Positions 16,886 to 25,601 of a DNA stretch of 64,000 nucleotides are shown here, piece by piece. Under the pieces are notes generated by a model. It saw only the letters and a program-made list of their open reading frames with translations. It was not told the origin of the DNA and made no database searches. The translations under genes and the position numbers were made by a program. Source of the stretch: Alphaproteobacteria bacterium (lineage in GTDB: Bacteria > Pseudomonadota > Alphaproteobacteria > CALKHQ01); NCBI GenBank assembly GCA_041396705.1, contig JAWKYB010000003.1, positions 62,001 to 126,000 of the forward strand, in the 5' to 3' direction. Within the stretch, counting starts at the first letter, position 1. Each line of letters starts with the position of its first letter.

Positions 16886-17947
16886 ATGAAGCATTTCGAT
16901 CCGAAGTCGACCAAACTGCGTGCGGGCCTGCTGGCGAGCGCGCTGACCGGGGCGATGCTGGCGTTGCAGCCGGCCCTGGCGGCGGACGTGACCAGCATCG
17001 CCATCTTGGTGCCGGAGCAGGGCACCGACTATGGCTGGAACCAGCAGGGGGTCGACGCGGCGCGCGCGGTGGCGGAGACCTACGGGCTCGAGTTCCTGCC
17101 GGCCGAGGGCCTGGGCTACGGCGACGTCCGGCCGACCCTGCGCGAACTGGCCGAGGAAGGCGCCAGCCTGATGATCGCCCACGCCAGCGGCTACAACACC
17201 GCGGCGCCGGAGATCGCGGCGGAGACCGGCGTGCCGGTGGCGATCGTCGACCGGCCCGACGACATCCAGGCCGGCCTGGTCGCCGACTACACGCTGCACG
17301 GCCACACCGGCGCCTATCTGGCCGGCGCCATGGCGGCGATGATGACCCGCACCGGCACGGTCGGCGTGGTGGTGTCCGGCGAGCCGCCGTCGTGGAACTC
17401 GCAGTCGGCCGGTTTCGCCCAGGGCGTGCGGGCGACCAATGCCAACGTCAAGATCGTCTATGCCGTGATCGGCCCGGCCGCCTACAGCGACGCGGCCGGC
17501 GGCCGCCGGGTCACCGAATCGGTGATCGCCGCAGGCGCCGACATCGTGTTCGGCCAGGGCAACGGCTCCAGCTTCGGCATGATCGAGGCGGTGGAGACGA
17601 CGCCTGCGGTCGATGGCGGTCAGGCCTGGTTCATCGACGTCATCGGCGACAAGTCGGAGCTCGACAAGGGCTTCCTGCTGTCGTCGGTGCTGTGGAACAT
17701 GGTGCCGGTCTACTCCGCCATGGTCGAGGACCTGCGGGCCGATACCTTCGGCACCAAGAGTTACACCATCCAGCTGGCCGACGATTCGGTGCAGCTGCTG
17801 CAGACGGACCATATTCCGGCCGATGTCTGGACCGCGGTGATGCAGATCCGCGACCAGATCATCGACGGCACCGTGACCGTCGACCTGATCACCGATGCCC
17901 AGGCCGTGCGCGACCTGATGACGTCGGTGGAGATCGGCGAGGAGTAA
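16886..17947 (+). CDS. BMP-family ABC transporter substrate-binding protein
   Basis: Product of 353 residues. The signal peptide spans about residues 1-33 (ending A-L-A-A), without a lipobox, so it is periplasmic. The mature part opens I-A-I-L-V-P-E-Q-G-T-D-Y-G-W-N-Q-Q-G, typical of basic membrane protein (BMP/PnrA-like) binders of nucleosides and similar rings, and has F-G-Q-G-N-G-S-S-F near 228. ATGs at 16883 and 16886 both follow AGGAGGG; 16886 gives better spacing. It leads an operon of ATPase, two permeases and a 4-pyridoxolactonase homologue, so the ligand may be a B6 vitamer rather than a nucleoside. That is inference from context. Confidence 0.87.
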   Translation: MKHFDPKSTKLRAGLLASALTGAMLALQPALAADVTSIAILVPEQGTDYGWNQQGVDAARAVAETYGLEFLPAEGLGYGDVRPTLRELAEEGASLMIAHASGYNTAAPEIAAETGVPVAIVDRPDDIQAGLVADYTLHGHTGAYLAGAMAAMMTRTGTVGVVVSGEPPSWNSQSAGFAQGVRATNANVKIVYAVIGPAAYSDAAGGRRVTESVIAAGADIVFGQGNGSSFGMIEAVETTPAVDGGQAWFIDVIGDKSELDKGFLLSSVLWNMVPVYSAMVEDLRADTFGTKSYTIQLADDSVQLLQTDHIPADVWTAVMQIRDQIIDGTVTVDLITDAQAVRDLMTSVEIGEE

Positions 17948-17956
17948 TCCTCCCGC

Positions 17957-18034
17957 CGCGCCGCCTGCGGCGGTGCGATCCCAGCCTTGTCCGGGGCTGC
18001 GGCCGTCCATGCGACCGGCCGGTTGCAGCCCCGG
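17957..18034. repeat. Two stem-loops between BMP binding-protein and ATPase genes
   Basis: The first helix pairs about nine bases around a TGC loop at 17957-17977. The second has perfect ten-base arms CCGGGGCTGC (17991-18000) and GCAGCCCCGG (18025-18034) enclosing an inner GGCCG/CGGCC helix. Both lie in the 146-base gap after the binding-protein stop, the same placement as in the other transport operons here. Confidence 0.65.
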
Positions 18035-18093
18035 CGCCATTTCTGCTTTGAATCGGCGACGGCCGGGGCCGGCATGACCGGCAGACGGAACAT

Positions 18094-19704
18094 ATGACGA
18101 TGGACGCGGTGCAGCGCGACGGAACGGCGGCGATCGCCCTTACCGGAATCACCAAGCGTTTTCCCGGCGTGCTGGCCAATGACAACATCTCGCTGCAGTT
18201 CAACCGCGGCGAGGTGCACGCGCTGCTCGGCGAGAACGGCGCCGGCAAGTCCACCCTGATCGGCATCATGGCCGGGATGCAGCAGCCCGACGCCGGCCAG
18301 ATCGCGGTCGAAGGCCACGCGGTCAGGCTCGGCGCACCGCACGACGCGCTGGCGCGCGGCATCGGCACGGTCTACCAGCACGTCCTGCTGATCCCCAGCC
18401 TGACCGTGCTCGAGAACCTGATGCTGGGGTCGCCCTGGTACCGGCCCTACAGCCGCGCGCGCACCCTGGCCCGGTTCCGCGAGCTGTGCGCGCTGCTGGC
18501 GATCACCCTGGACCCCGACGCACCGGTCGGCCGGCTTTCGCTCGGCGAGCAGCAGCAGGTCGAGATCGTGCGCGCCCTGTGGCACGGCCAACTGGTGCTG
18601 ATCCTCGACGAGCCGACCTCGATGCTGACGCCGAAGGGGGTCGAGGAGCTGATCACCGTGGTGCGGCGGCTGCGCGACCACGGGCTGGCGGTGGTGTTCA
18701 TCACCCACAAGCTGCGCGAGGCCTACCAGTTGGCCGACCGCATCAGCGTGCTGCGCCAGGGACGCGTGGTCGGCGAACTGGCTCCGGACCGCCTGCGCGG
18801 GATGAGCGAGCACGCGGTCATCGACGCGGTGGTCGCGATGATGTTCGGACGGGCCGAGGCCGACGCCGACCTGGAGGAGGTGCTTGTCGGCGAGGCCCGC
18901 GCGCACGAGGCACTGCGGCCGGTCGACCGCACCGGCCCCGCCAAGCTGACCATTGCGGGGCTGTCGACGGTCGGCGAGCGCGGCGAGTGCGCGCTGACCG
19001 ACGTCGGCTTCGCCGTGTGGCCGGGCGAGATCCTCGGCATCGCCGGCGTCGACGGCAACGGCCAGAAGCATCTGGCCGAGGCGCTGGCCGGCCAGCGTCA
19101 CGCAACGGCGGGTACGATCCTGCTGAACGATGCCGACATCACCCGGATGGGCGTGCCGCAACGGCGCGAGGCCGGGGTCCGCTATGTCACCGACGAACGG
19201 CTGGACGAGGGTACCGCCGGCGGCCACTCCGTGGCGGTCAACCTGATCCTGAAGGACATGGGGCAGGCGCCGTTCTGGCGCGCCGGGCTAACCCGCTGGG
19301 GCGCGATCAACGGCCATGCCCGCGCGCAGATCGCGGCACACGACGTGCGTACGCCGTCGGAGCGGACGGCGATCGGCAAGCTGTCGGGCGGCAACATCCA
19401 GAAGGTGCTGCTGGCACGGGAGCTCTCGCGCTCGGCCCAGCTGGTGGTGTTCAACAAGCCGACCTACGGCCTCGACCTGCAGACGACGCAACTGGCGCGC
19501 AGCCGCATCCGCCAGGGCGCCGGCACCGAGGACGCCGCGCTGGTGGTGATCTCGACCGAGCTGGACGAGCTGTTCGAGGTCTGCCACCGCATCGCCGTGC
19601 TCGATCGCGGCCGGCTGGCCGGCATCGTCGACAACCGCGCCGGCGCCGAGACGGAGATCGGCCGCCTGATGACCGGCACGGCCGGCAAGGCGGCGCCGCA
19701 ATGA
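18094..19704 (+). CDS. BMP-type ABC transporter ATPase (two ATPase domains)
   Basis: Product of 536 residues with tandem nucleotide-binding domains. The first has Walker A G-E-N-G-A-G-K-S-T near residue 49, L-S-L-G-E-Q-Q-Q-V and L-I-L-D-E-P-T. The second has a degenerate Walker A G-V-D-G-N-G-Q-K-H, signature L-S-G-G-N-I-Q-K-V and V-F-N-K-P-T in place of Walker B D-E-P, which is common in the YufO/NupA group. It energises the permeases encoded next; its stop overlaps the first permease start (ATGA). Starts at 18094 and 18100 are both possible. Confidence 0.9.
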   Translation: MTMDAVQRDGTAAIALTGITKRFPGVLANDNISLQFNRGEVHALLGENGAGKSTLIGIMAGMQQPDAGQIAVEGHAVRLGAPHDALARGIGTVYQHVLLIPSLTVLENLMLGSPWYRPYSRARTLARFRELCALLAITLDPDAPVGRLSLGEQQQVEIVRALWHGQLVLILDEPTSMLTPKGVEELITVVRRLRDHGLAVVFITHKLREAYQLADRISVLRQGRVVGELAPDRLRGMSEHAVIDAVVAMMFGRAEADADLEEVLVGEARAHEALRPVDRTGPAKLTIAGLSTVGERGECALTDVGFAVWPGEILGIAGVDGNGQKHLAEALAGQRHATAGTILLNDADITRMGVPQRREAGVRYVTDERLDEGTAGGHSVAVNLILKDMGQAPFWRAGLTRWGAINGHARAQIAAHDVRTPSERTAIGKLSGGNIQKVLLARELSRSAQLVVFNKPTYGLDLQTTQLARSRIRQGAGTEDAALVVISTELDELFEVCHRIAVLDRGRLAGIVDNRAGAETEIGRLMTGTAGKAAPQ

Positions 19705-20765
19705 GCGAGGCGGCGCTGCAGCGGACGCCGGCAATGGCGGCGCGTCTCGGCGGGCTGGTCCGCATCCTGGTGCCGGTGCTTCTGGCGCTGGTCGCCGGCG
19801 GGCTGCTGCTGCTGGCCTGGGACATCGACCCGCTGGCCTACTATGGCTACGTCATCGACCGCGGCCTGTTCAGCGCCACCGGGCTCGAGGGCTCGATCAC
19901 CCGCACCGCGCCGCTGCTGCTGATCGCGGCCGGCCTGATCGTGGCGTTCCGCGCCGGGCTGTGGAACCTGGGGGTCGACGGCCAGTTCCTGTTGGCCACC
20001 GTCTGCGTCGCCGCGCTGGCGCCGGCGCTGGCGCCGCATGTGCCGCTGCTGCTGATGGACCTGATCTGCTTCGCGGTCGCCTTCGCGGTGGCGGCGGCAT
20101 GGTCGCTGATCCCCGCCTTCCTCAAGGCGGTGCACGGCATCAACGAGATCATCTCGACGCTGATGATGAGCTTCCTCGGCGTCAGCCTGGCCAACATCCT
20201 GATCAAGACCGCGTTCAACGACCCGTCGACGACCGTGCCGCAGACCGCCACCCTGGAGGTGGCCGACCGCCTGGGCCGACTCGGCGATTCCACCGTGCAC
20301 TGGGGCGTGCTGCTGGCGGTGGCGGCGGTGATCGGCGTCCACCTGATGATGGAATACACCGCCTTCGGGCTGCGGCTGCAGGTCGTCGGCGCCAACCCGC
20401 GCACCGCGGTGCACGCCGGGCTGAACCTGCGGCTGCTGACCTTTCTGGCCTTCGGCATCAGCGCCGGCCTCGCCGGCATCGGCGGCGCGGTCGACACCGT
20501 CGGCGTGCTCGGCACCATCCGGGCCGACTGGAACCCGGCCTACGGCATCCTGGTGATCCCGCTGGTGTTCCTCGCCCGCTTCAACGGCTTCGGTGTCATC
20601 GCCTTCGTGTTTTTCTTCGCGGTGCTGATGATCGGCGGCGAGAGCGCGGCCCGGCGGCTGGGCGTGCCGAACTTCTTCGTCCTGGTGCTGGTGGCGCTGC
20701 TGCTGCTGTTCCTGGCCGTGGTCGAGTATCTCGACCAGGAATGGCGCCGGCGCAGGATGGCCTGA
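19701..20765 (+). CDS. BMP-type ABC transporter permease 1
   Basis: Product of 354 residues with about nine to ten membrane segments (first one I-L-V-P-V-L-L-A-L-V-A-G-G-L-L-L-L). G-L-W-N-L-G-V-D-G-Q-F-L near residue 90 and H-G-I-N-E-I-I-S-T-L-M-M are characteristic of YufP/NupB-type permeases of the branched-chain/BMP group. It pairs with the second permease encoded three bases downstream. The start ATG at 19701 overlaps the ATPase stop by four bases. Confidence 0.9.
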   Translation: MSEAALQRTPAMAARLGGLVRILVPVLLALVAGGLLLLAWDIDPLAYYGYVIDRGLFSATGLEGSITRTAPLLLIAAGLIVAFRAGLWNLGVDGQFLLATVCVAALAPALAPHVPLLLMDLICFAVAFAVAAAWSLIPAFLKAVHGINEIISTLMMSFLGVSLANILIKTAFNDPSTTVPQTATLEVADRLGRLGDSTVHWGVLLAVAAVIGVHLMMEYTAFGLRLQVVGANPRTAVHAGLNLRLLTFLAFGISAGLAGIGGAVDTVGVLGTIRADWNPAYGILVIPLVFLARFNGFGVIAFVFFFAVLMIGGESAARRLGVPNFFVLVLVALLLLFLAVVEYLDQEWRRRRMA

Positions 20766-20768
20766 GCG

Positions 20769-21704
20769 ATGGACGCGCTGCTGACCGAGGTGTTCATCGG
20801 CTCGCTGCTGTTCGGCGCGGTGACGGCGGCGGTGCCGCTGCTGCTGGCCGGCCTGGGCGAGCAGGTCTCCGAGAAGGCCGGGGTACTCAACATCGGCATC
20901 GAGGGCATGATGCTGCTCGGCGCCTTCGTCGGCTTCGCGGTGACCTACAAGGAGGATTCCTTCTGGCTGGGCTTCCTGGCCGGCGGTGCCGCCGGAATGG
21001 CCGCTGCCGCGCTGATGGTGGTTTTCTGCGTCTTCGCCGGGATGAACCAGATCGTCGTCGGCATCGCCATCACCCTGGGTGCGGAGGGGCTGACCGCACT
21101 GCTGCACCATTTCGAGTTCAGCCGCAGCTATCCGCGCCTGCCCAAGACCGAGACGTTGCCGATCCCGGGCCTCAGCGATCTGCCGGCTGTCGGTACGGCG
21201 TTCTTCGACCGCAACCCGATCGTCTATCTGGCGGTGCTGCTGGCCTTCTTCCTGGTCTGGTTGTTCCGCAAGACCCATATCGGGCTGAACCTACAGGCGG
21301 CGGGCGACAAGCCGGCGGCGCTGGACGCGGCCGGCGTCAGCGTCCGCACCACCCGCGCGGCCGCCGTACTGACCACCGGCTTCCTCGCCGGCGTCGGCGG
21401 CGCCTTCCTGTCGTCGGTGGGCGGCGGGCTGTTCCTGCCGTTCATGACCGGCGGCGCCGGCTTCATCGCCATCGTCCTGGCCATGCTGGCCCGCGGCAAG
21501 CCGACCTGGGTGCTGATCGGCGCGTTCCTGTTCGGCATCAGCCTGTCGCTGACCACCGCGATGCAGGTCGCCGGCATCAACGTGCCGACCGACCTGATCC
21601 AGATGCTGCCTTTCGCGATGGTGATCCTCGTGCTGGTGGCATTCGGCCGCAACAGCCGGCTGCCGCCCGCGCTGGGCTTGCCCTATCGCCGCGGCGCGCG
21701 TTGA
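20769..21704 (+). CDS. BMP-type ABC transporter permease 2
   Basis: Product of 311 residues with about eight to nine membrane helices. G-E-Q-V-S-E-K-A-G-V-L-N-I-G-I-E-G-M-M-L near residue 30 is the conserved loop of YufQ/NupC-type permeases. The gene starts three bases after permease 1 and ends 26 bases before the 4-pyridoxolactonase gene, so all five genes look like one transcript. Together the two permeases should form the channel for the ligand captured by the BMP protein. Confidence 0.9.
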   Translation: MDALLTEVFIGSLLFGAVTAAVPLLLAGLGEQVSEKAGVLNIGIEGMMLLGAFVGFAVTYKEDSFWLGFLAGGAAGMAAAALMVVFCVFAGMNQIVVGIAITLGAEGLTALLHHFEFSRSYPRLPKTETLPIPGLSDLPAVGTAFFDRNPIVYLAVLLAFFLVWLFRKTHIGLNLQAAGDKPAALDAAGVSVRTTRAAAVLTTGFLAGVGGAFLSSVGGGLFLPFMTGGAGFIAIVLAMLARGKPTWVLIGAFLFGISLSLTTAMQVAGINVPTDLIQMLPFAMVILVLVAFGRNSRLPPALGLPYRRGAR

Positions 21705-21730
21705 ATGCCCTGAAACGACGGAGAGAGCCC

Positions 21731-22528
21731 ATGGCCGAGACCAAGGTCTATTTGCTGGACGGCGGCACGCTGGTGATCGACGGCTTCCACGCCTTCTGGA
21801 ACCGCGGGCCGGGCGGCGAGCTGCGCTTTCCCTGCTATTCCGTCCTGGTCGAGCATGCCGACGGCCTCTACATCTTCGACACCGGCTACGACTTCGACCA
21901 CGTGATGAAGGTGCTGCCGTTCGAGAAGCCGATCCAGGACCCGGCGCAGACCATTCCCGGCGCGCTGGCCGCGATCGGCAAGAAGCCGGAAGACATCAAC
22001 TACGTCATCAACTCGCACTACCACTTCGACCATTGCGGCGGGAACAAGCACCTGACCGCCGCCTGCACGGTCTGCCACGCCAAGGAGCTGGAGGCCTGCA
22101 GCTGCCACCAGCCGTTCGAGCACCTGGGCTACTCCGACCTCAGCTTCGCGCCGGAGCTGGCGGCGAAGAAGGCCGGCACCGAGCCGGCGCTCGACATCTA
22201 CACGCCGAAGTTCGAGACCGTGACCGGCGACCAGGAGATCGCCAAGGGCCTGTGGCTGTTCGAGACGCCGGGCCACACCGCCGGCCACTATTCGATGATG
22301 GTGGAGCTGGCGAACCGGCGGCCGATGCTGTTCACCGCCGATGCCTGCTACTCCAAGAAGAACATGGACATGATGTGCATCTCCAGCTTCCACCTCGACC
22401 CGACCGCGAGCCTGCGCTCGATGGTGCGGCTGAAGGAACTGGCCGAGAAGCACGATGCCGAGCTGTTCTACTCCCACGACCCCGACAGCTTCGGCGACTA
22501 CATCAAGGCGCCCGGCTACTATTCCTGA
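21731..22528 (+). CDS. 4-Pyridoxolactonase homologue (metallo-beta-lactamase fold)
   Basis: Product of 265 residues. The zinc motif H-Y-H-F-D-H is at residues 96-101, with further ligands near H182, D204 and H249. Start K-V-Y-L-L-D-G-G, F-W-N-R-G-P-G-G-E, H-V-M-K-V-L-P-F-E-K-P-I-Q and P-F-E-H-L-G-Y-S-D-L-S-F agree closely with the Mesorhizobium loti 4-pyridoxolactonase as I remember it, more closely than with AHL lactonases. The enzyme opens 4-pyridoxolactone to 4-pyridoxate in vitamin B6 degradation. It is the last gene of the BMP transporter operon and converges on a pyridoxamine-pyruvate aminotransferase gene. An AHL-lactonase role is less likely. Confidence 0.85.
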   Translation: MAETKVYLLDGGTLVIDGFHAFWNRGPGGELRFPCYSVLVEHADGLYIFDTGYDFDHVMKVLPFEKPIQDPAQTIPGALAAIGKKPEDINYVINSHYHFDHCGGNKHLTAACTVCHAKELEACSCHQPFEHLGYSDLSFAPELAAKKAGTEPALDIYTPKFETVTGDQEIAKGLWLFETPGHTAGHYSMMVELANRRPMLFTADACYSKKNMDMMCISSFHLDPTASLRSMVRLKELAEKHDAELFYSHDPDSFGDYIKAPGYYS

Positions 22529-22552
22529 CCGCCCCCGGCACGCGCCGCCGTG

Positions 22553-22596
22553 CGTCCTTCGAGACGCCGCCCTGCGGGCGGCTCCTCAGGATGAGG
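22553..22596 (+). repeat. Palindromic dispersed repeat, first copy
   Basis: A 44-base unit begins CGTCCTTCGAGACG, has a GC-rich inner hairpin (GCCGCCC / GGGCGGC) and ends CTCAGGATGAGG. It resembles an intergenic palindromic element common in Rhizobiales and related genomes. A second copy lies inverted at 22705-22748. The 231-base spacer sits between two convergent genes. Confidence 0.7.
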
Positions 22597-22704
22597 GGCG
22601 GGGGTGTTTGGCAGCGACGATTGGAACGCGGCGGCGATTGCGCTCGCTCGCGCGAAATGTGCGTGCGCCGATCGGCGCAAGACCGATGGAGCCGCACCGC
22701 CCTT

Positions 22705-22748
22705 CCTCATCCTGAGGAGGCGCGCAGAGCGCGCCGTCTCGAAGGACG
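22705..22748 (-). repeat. Palindromic dispersed repeat, second copy (inverted)
   Basis: This is the same element as at 22553-22596 in opposite orientation: it starts CCTCATCCTGAG, has an inner GGCGCGC/GCGCGCC hairpin with different bases, and ends TCTCGAAGGACG. The loop changes preserve pairing, as expected for a structured repeat. It ends 11 bases before the aminotransferase stop and may act as a transcription barrier for both converging operons. Confidence 0.7.
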
Positions 22749-22759
22749 CACCCTGTTCG

Positions 22760-23938
22760 CTATCCGGCCGCGTCGATCACGGCCATCGCAGCCGCCACGC
22801 CTGCGGGCACGTCGGCGCGGAAGCCGAGGCGGTTGAGGGCGCCGCCGAGGGCGGCGATGGCGACGACGGCGTAGATCGGTTCGGCGGTCGGGCCCATGTG
22901 GCCGATGCGGATCAGCTTGCCGAGGGTCTCGCCGCGGCCGACCGACAGCATCACGCCATAGCCGTTGCGGGCGGCAGCGATGATGTCGCCGTCGCGCAGA
23001 CCCTCGGGCACCGCGACCGCGGTGGTGGTCGGCGAGGCAATGGCCTCGTCGGCGGCCCACAGCCGGCAGCCCATCGCCTTGACGCCGGCACGGCACGCGG
23101 CAGCGGTCAGCGCGTGGCGGCGCCAGACATTCTCCGGGCCTTCGGCCAGATAGACGTCGATCGCGGCCGACAGGCCGGCGATCTCCGAAACCGACGGCGT
23201 GAACGGGAACGGTGAGTCCTTGCTCCAGGCGTGCTGCCAGTCCCGCAGGCTGAGGATCGAGGCGGTGGGGCAGTCGGGGTTGGCCGCCATCTGCGCCCAC
23301 GCCGCCTGGCTGACCGCGATGACGGTCACGCCCGGCGTGCCGCCCAGGCACTTGCCCGGCCCGGTGATGAACACGTCGGCATGGCAGTCGGCCGGGTGCA
23401 CGTCCATGCCGCCGAACGACGACACCGCGTCGACCAGCAGCAACGCACCGTGATCGTGGACGATGCGGCCGATCTCGTTCAGCGGGTTGACGGTGCCGGA
23501 CGGGGTGTCGTGATGGACGACGGAGACGATCCTGATGTCCGGCCGCTGCTTGAACGCGCGGGCGACGTCGGCCGGGTCGATCGCCGCGTTGTACGGCACC
23601 TCGATTTCGACCATGTCGCCGTGATAGCGCGCCGACCAGTATCCGAAGCCCTTGCCGTAGACGCCTGAGGCGAGGTTGAGCACGGTATCGTTGCGGCCGA
23701 TCAGCGAGGCCGCGGCGGCCTCGATCGCCACCGCCGGCTCGGCCTGGATGATCAGCGCCGGGTCCGGCCAGCGCATCGCCTCGGCGCAGCGGCGCGCCAC
23801 CTGCTCATAGAAGTGCAGGAAGCTGGGGTCGTAGTCGTAGCCGAGCGGCCGGGCCATCGCGAGCAGCACCTCGGGATAGCCCTGCACCGGGCCGGAGGTC
23901 AGCGTGATCACCGCCTTCTTGATCGGTGCGTCGCTCAT
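22760..23938 (-). CDS. Pyridoxamine-pyruvate aminotransferase homologue
   Basis: Product of 392 residues, the length of the Mesorhizobium loti enzyme. The PLP or substrate-aldimine lysine is K196 in I-T-G-P-G-K-C-L-G-G. Other close matches to that enzyme, from memory, are V-L-N-L-A-S-G-V-Y-G-K-G-F-G-Y-W, H-H-D-T-P-S-G-T-V-N-P, P-F-P-F-T-P-S-V-S-E-I and S-V-G-R-G-E-T-L-G-K-L. E67 in A-E-P matches the Glu that contacts the pyridoxyl ring. It converts pyridoxamine and pyruvate to pyridoxal and alanine, feeding the B6 degradation route. The start at 23938 has GGGAGAAG upstream. It is divergent from a GMC oxidase gene. Alanine-glyoxylate aminotransferase is the nearest alternative. Confidence 0.87.
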   Translation of the reverse strand: MSDAPIKKAVITLTSGPVQGYPEVLLAMARPLGYDYDPSFLHFYEQVARRCAEAMRWPDPALIIQAEPAVAIEAAAASLIGRNDTVLNLASGVYGKGFGYWSARYHGDMVEIEVPYNAAIDPADVARAFKQRPDIRIVSVVHHDTPSGTVNPLNEIGRIVHDHGALLLVDAVSSFGGMDVHPADCHADVFITGPGKCLGGTPGVTVIAVSQAAWAQMAANPDCPTASILSLRDWQHAWSKDSPFPFTPSVSEIAGLSAAIDVYLAEGPENVWRRHALTAAACRAGVKAMGCRLWAADEAIASPTTTAVAVPEGLRDGDIIAAARNGYGVMLSVGRGETLGKLIRIGHMGPTAEPIYAVVAIAALGGALNRLGFRADVPAGVAAAMAVIDAAG

Positions 23939-23950
23939 CGTCTTCTCCCT

Positions 23951-23991
23951 ATTGGTCCCGCCGCGCGGAACCATGATAGGGTCCGATCATG
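23951..23991. promoter_or_regulatory. Divergent control region with a CATGAT/ATCATG dyad
   Basis: In the 85-base spacer between the aminotransferase (minus) and GMC oxidase (plus) genes, CATGAT (23972-23977) and ATCATG (23986-23991) form perfect six-base arms with an eight-base centre that is itself nearly symmetric. A weaker symmetric pair, ATTGGTCCCGC at 23951-23961 and GCGGAACCAT at 23965-23974, lies beside it. One bound regulator could control both genes. Confidence 0.4.
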
Positions 23992-24023
23992 AACGACGCC
24001 ACGGGGAAGCGCAGGCAGCGCCG

Positions 24024-25601
24024 ATGACGCAGGGCCGCACCGCGTATGATTTCGTCGTGGTCGGGGCCGGCACCGCCGGCTGTGTGCTGGCCGCGCGGCT
24101 GAGCGAGGATCGGCACGCCAGGGTGGCCCTGGTCGAGGCTGGGCGCGCGGCCAGCGACCCCGCCATCGCCGACCCGCTGGCTTGGCCGGCCCTGCAGGGC
24201 TCCGCCGTCGACTGGGGCTATGCGACCGTGCCGCAGGCGGCGGGGCGGCGGCACGCGTGGCCGCGCGGGCGCGTGCTCGGCGGGTCCTCGGCGATCAACG
24301 CGATGGCGCATGTGCGCGGCCACCCCGACGACTTCGACCGGTGGGCGGCGGCCGGTTGCCGCGGCTGGGGCTATGCCGACCTGATGCCCTACTTCCGGCG
24401 CAGCGAGGATTCGCCGCTGGCGCCGTCGCCCTACCATGCCGCCGGCGGACCGATCCGGCTGATGCGGCCGGAGGCGCCGCATCCGATCACCGAGGCCTAT
24501 CGGGCGGCCGGTGCGGAACGTGGGCTGGCGCCGACAGCGGACCATAATGGTTCGCAGATGGCCGGGCCGACGCTGAACACGCTGACCATCGACCGCGGCC
24601 GCCGGCAAACGGTGGCCGACGCCTATCTGACCGAGGCCGTGCGCGCGCGGCCGAACCTGGCGCTGCTGACCGGCCTGCTGGTCGACCGGCTGGCGCTGGA
24701 GCCGGACGGCCGGTGCACAGGGATCGCCGTCGTCGACCAGTCCGGCACGCGCACGATCCGCGCCGACCGCGCGGTGGTGCTGGCCGCCGGCGCGATCGGC
24801 TCGCCGGCCATCCTGCTGCGTTCCGGCATCGGCCCGGCCGACGAACTGGCGGCGCTGGGCATCCGGCCGCTGGTGCCGCTGGCCGGCGTCGGCGCCAACC
24901 TGCACGATCATCTGCTGTCGGGCGGCAATGTCTATCGCGCGCGCCGGCCGGTGCCGCCGTCGCGCTACCAGCATTCCGAGTCGCTGATGTACATCGCGGG
25001 CGAGGGTGCCGACCCGGCGCCGCAGCTGGTGCTGGCCTGCGTGATTGCACCGGTGACGACCGAGGCCTTCACGGCGCCGGAAGCCGGCAGCGCCTACACC
25101 GTCATGTTCGGCTTCACCCATCCGCGCAGCCGCGGCACGCTGCGGCTGGCTTCGGCCGACCCGCTGGCGCAGCCGCTGCTCGATCCGGCCTATCTGTCCG
25201 ATCCGGCCGACCGCGCCCGTTATGCCGAGGCGCTGGACTGGGCGCGGGCGGTGGGCGGCGCGCAGGCGCTGGACGACTGGCGGGCCGACGAGCTGCTGCC
25301 GACGCCGGCCGATCTGGCCGACGAGGCCGCGCGTCAGACATTCCTGGCCCGGGCCGCCTATACCCACCACCACCCGGTCGGCACGTGCCGCATGGGCACC
25401 GGCGCGGATGCGGTGGTTGGCCCGGACCTGGCGGTGCGCGGTTGCGAGGGCCTGTATGTGGCCGACGCGGCGGTGATGCCCTCGATCACCACCGGCCCGG
25501 TCAACGCGGCCATCCTGGCGATCGCCGAGCGCGCCAGCGACCTGATCGCGGGACGCGATCCGCTTCCGCCCTACGATCCGCGGACGGTGGTGCAGCCGTG
25601 A
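24024..25601 (+). CDS. GMC-family FAD oxidoreductase, possible pyridoxine 4-oxidase
   Basis: Product of 525 residues. FAD motif V-V-V-G-A-G-T-A-G-C-V-L-A-A-R-L at about 9-24, G-G-S-S-A-I-N-A-M-A-H-V-R-G-H near 90, and the catalytic H-H-H-P-V-G-T-C-R-M-G near 450. It is an intact relative of the frameshifted gene at 14047-15710, though clearly divergent. GMC flavoenzymes oxidise alcohols to aldehydes. Pyridoxine 4-oxidase is one of them, and the divergent pyridoxamine aminotransferase makes the same product, pyridoxal. That assignment rests mainly on context. The start at 24024 begins the homologous part; upstream in-frame codons overlap the control region. Confidence 0.85.
   Translation: MTQGRTAYDFVVVGAGTAGCVLAARLSEDRHARVALVEAGRAASDPAIADPLAWPALQGSAVDWGYATVPQAAGRRHAWPRGRVLGGSSAINAMAHVRGHPDDFDRWAAAGCRGWGYADLMPYFRRSEDSPLAPSPYHAAGGPIRLMRPEAPHPITEAYRAAGAERGLAPTADHNGSQMAGPTLNTLTIDRGRRQTVADAYLTEAVRARPNLALLTGLLVDRLALEPDGRCTGIAVVDQSGTRTIRADRAVVLAAGAIGSPAILLRSGIGPADELAALGIRPLVPLAGVGANLHDHLLSGGNVYRARRPVPPSRYQHSESLMYIAGEGADPAPQLVLACVIAPVTTEAFTAPEAGSAYTVMFGFTHPRSRGTLRLASADPLAQPLLDPAYLSDPADRARYAEALDWARAVGGAQALDDWRADELLPTPADLADEAARQTFLARAAYTHHHPVGTCRMGTGADAVVGPDLAVRGCEGLYVADAAVMPSITTGPVNAAILAIAERASDLIAGRDPLPPYDPRTVVQP

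Noticed and set aside
16639..18051. Open frame of about 470 codons overlapping the BMP binding protein
   Set aside because: It lies in a shifted frame of the binding-protein gene and its product has no fold-like pattern.
21731..22528. AHL lactonase (quorum quenching) as the function of the metallo-hydrolase
   Set aside because: The motif is shared, but the surrounding sequence matches 4-pyridoxolactonase better and the neighbours are B6 genes.
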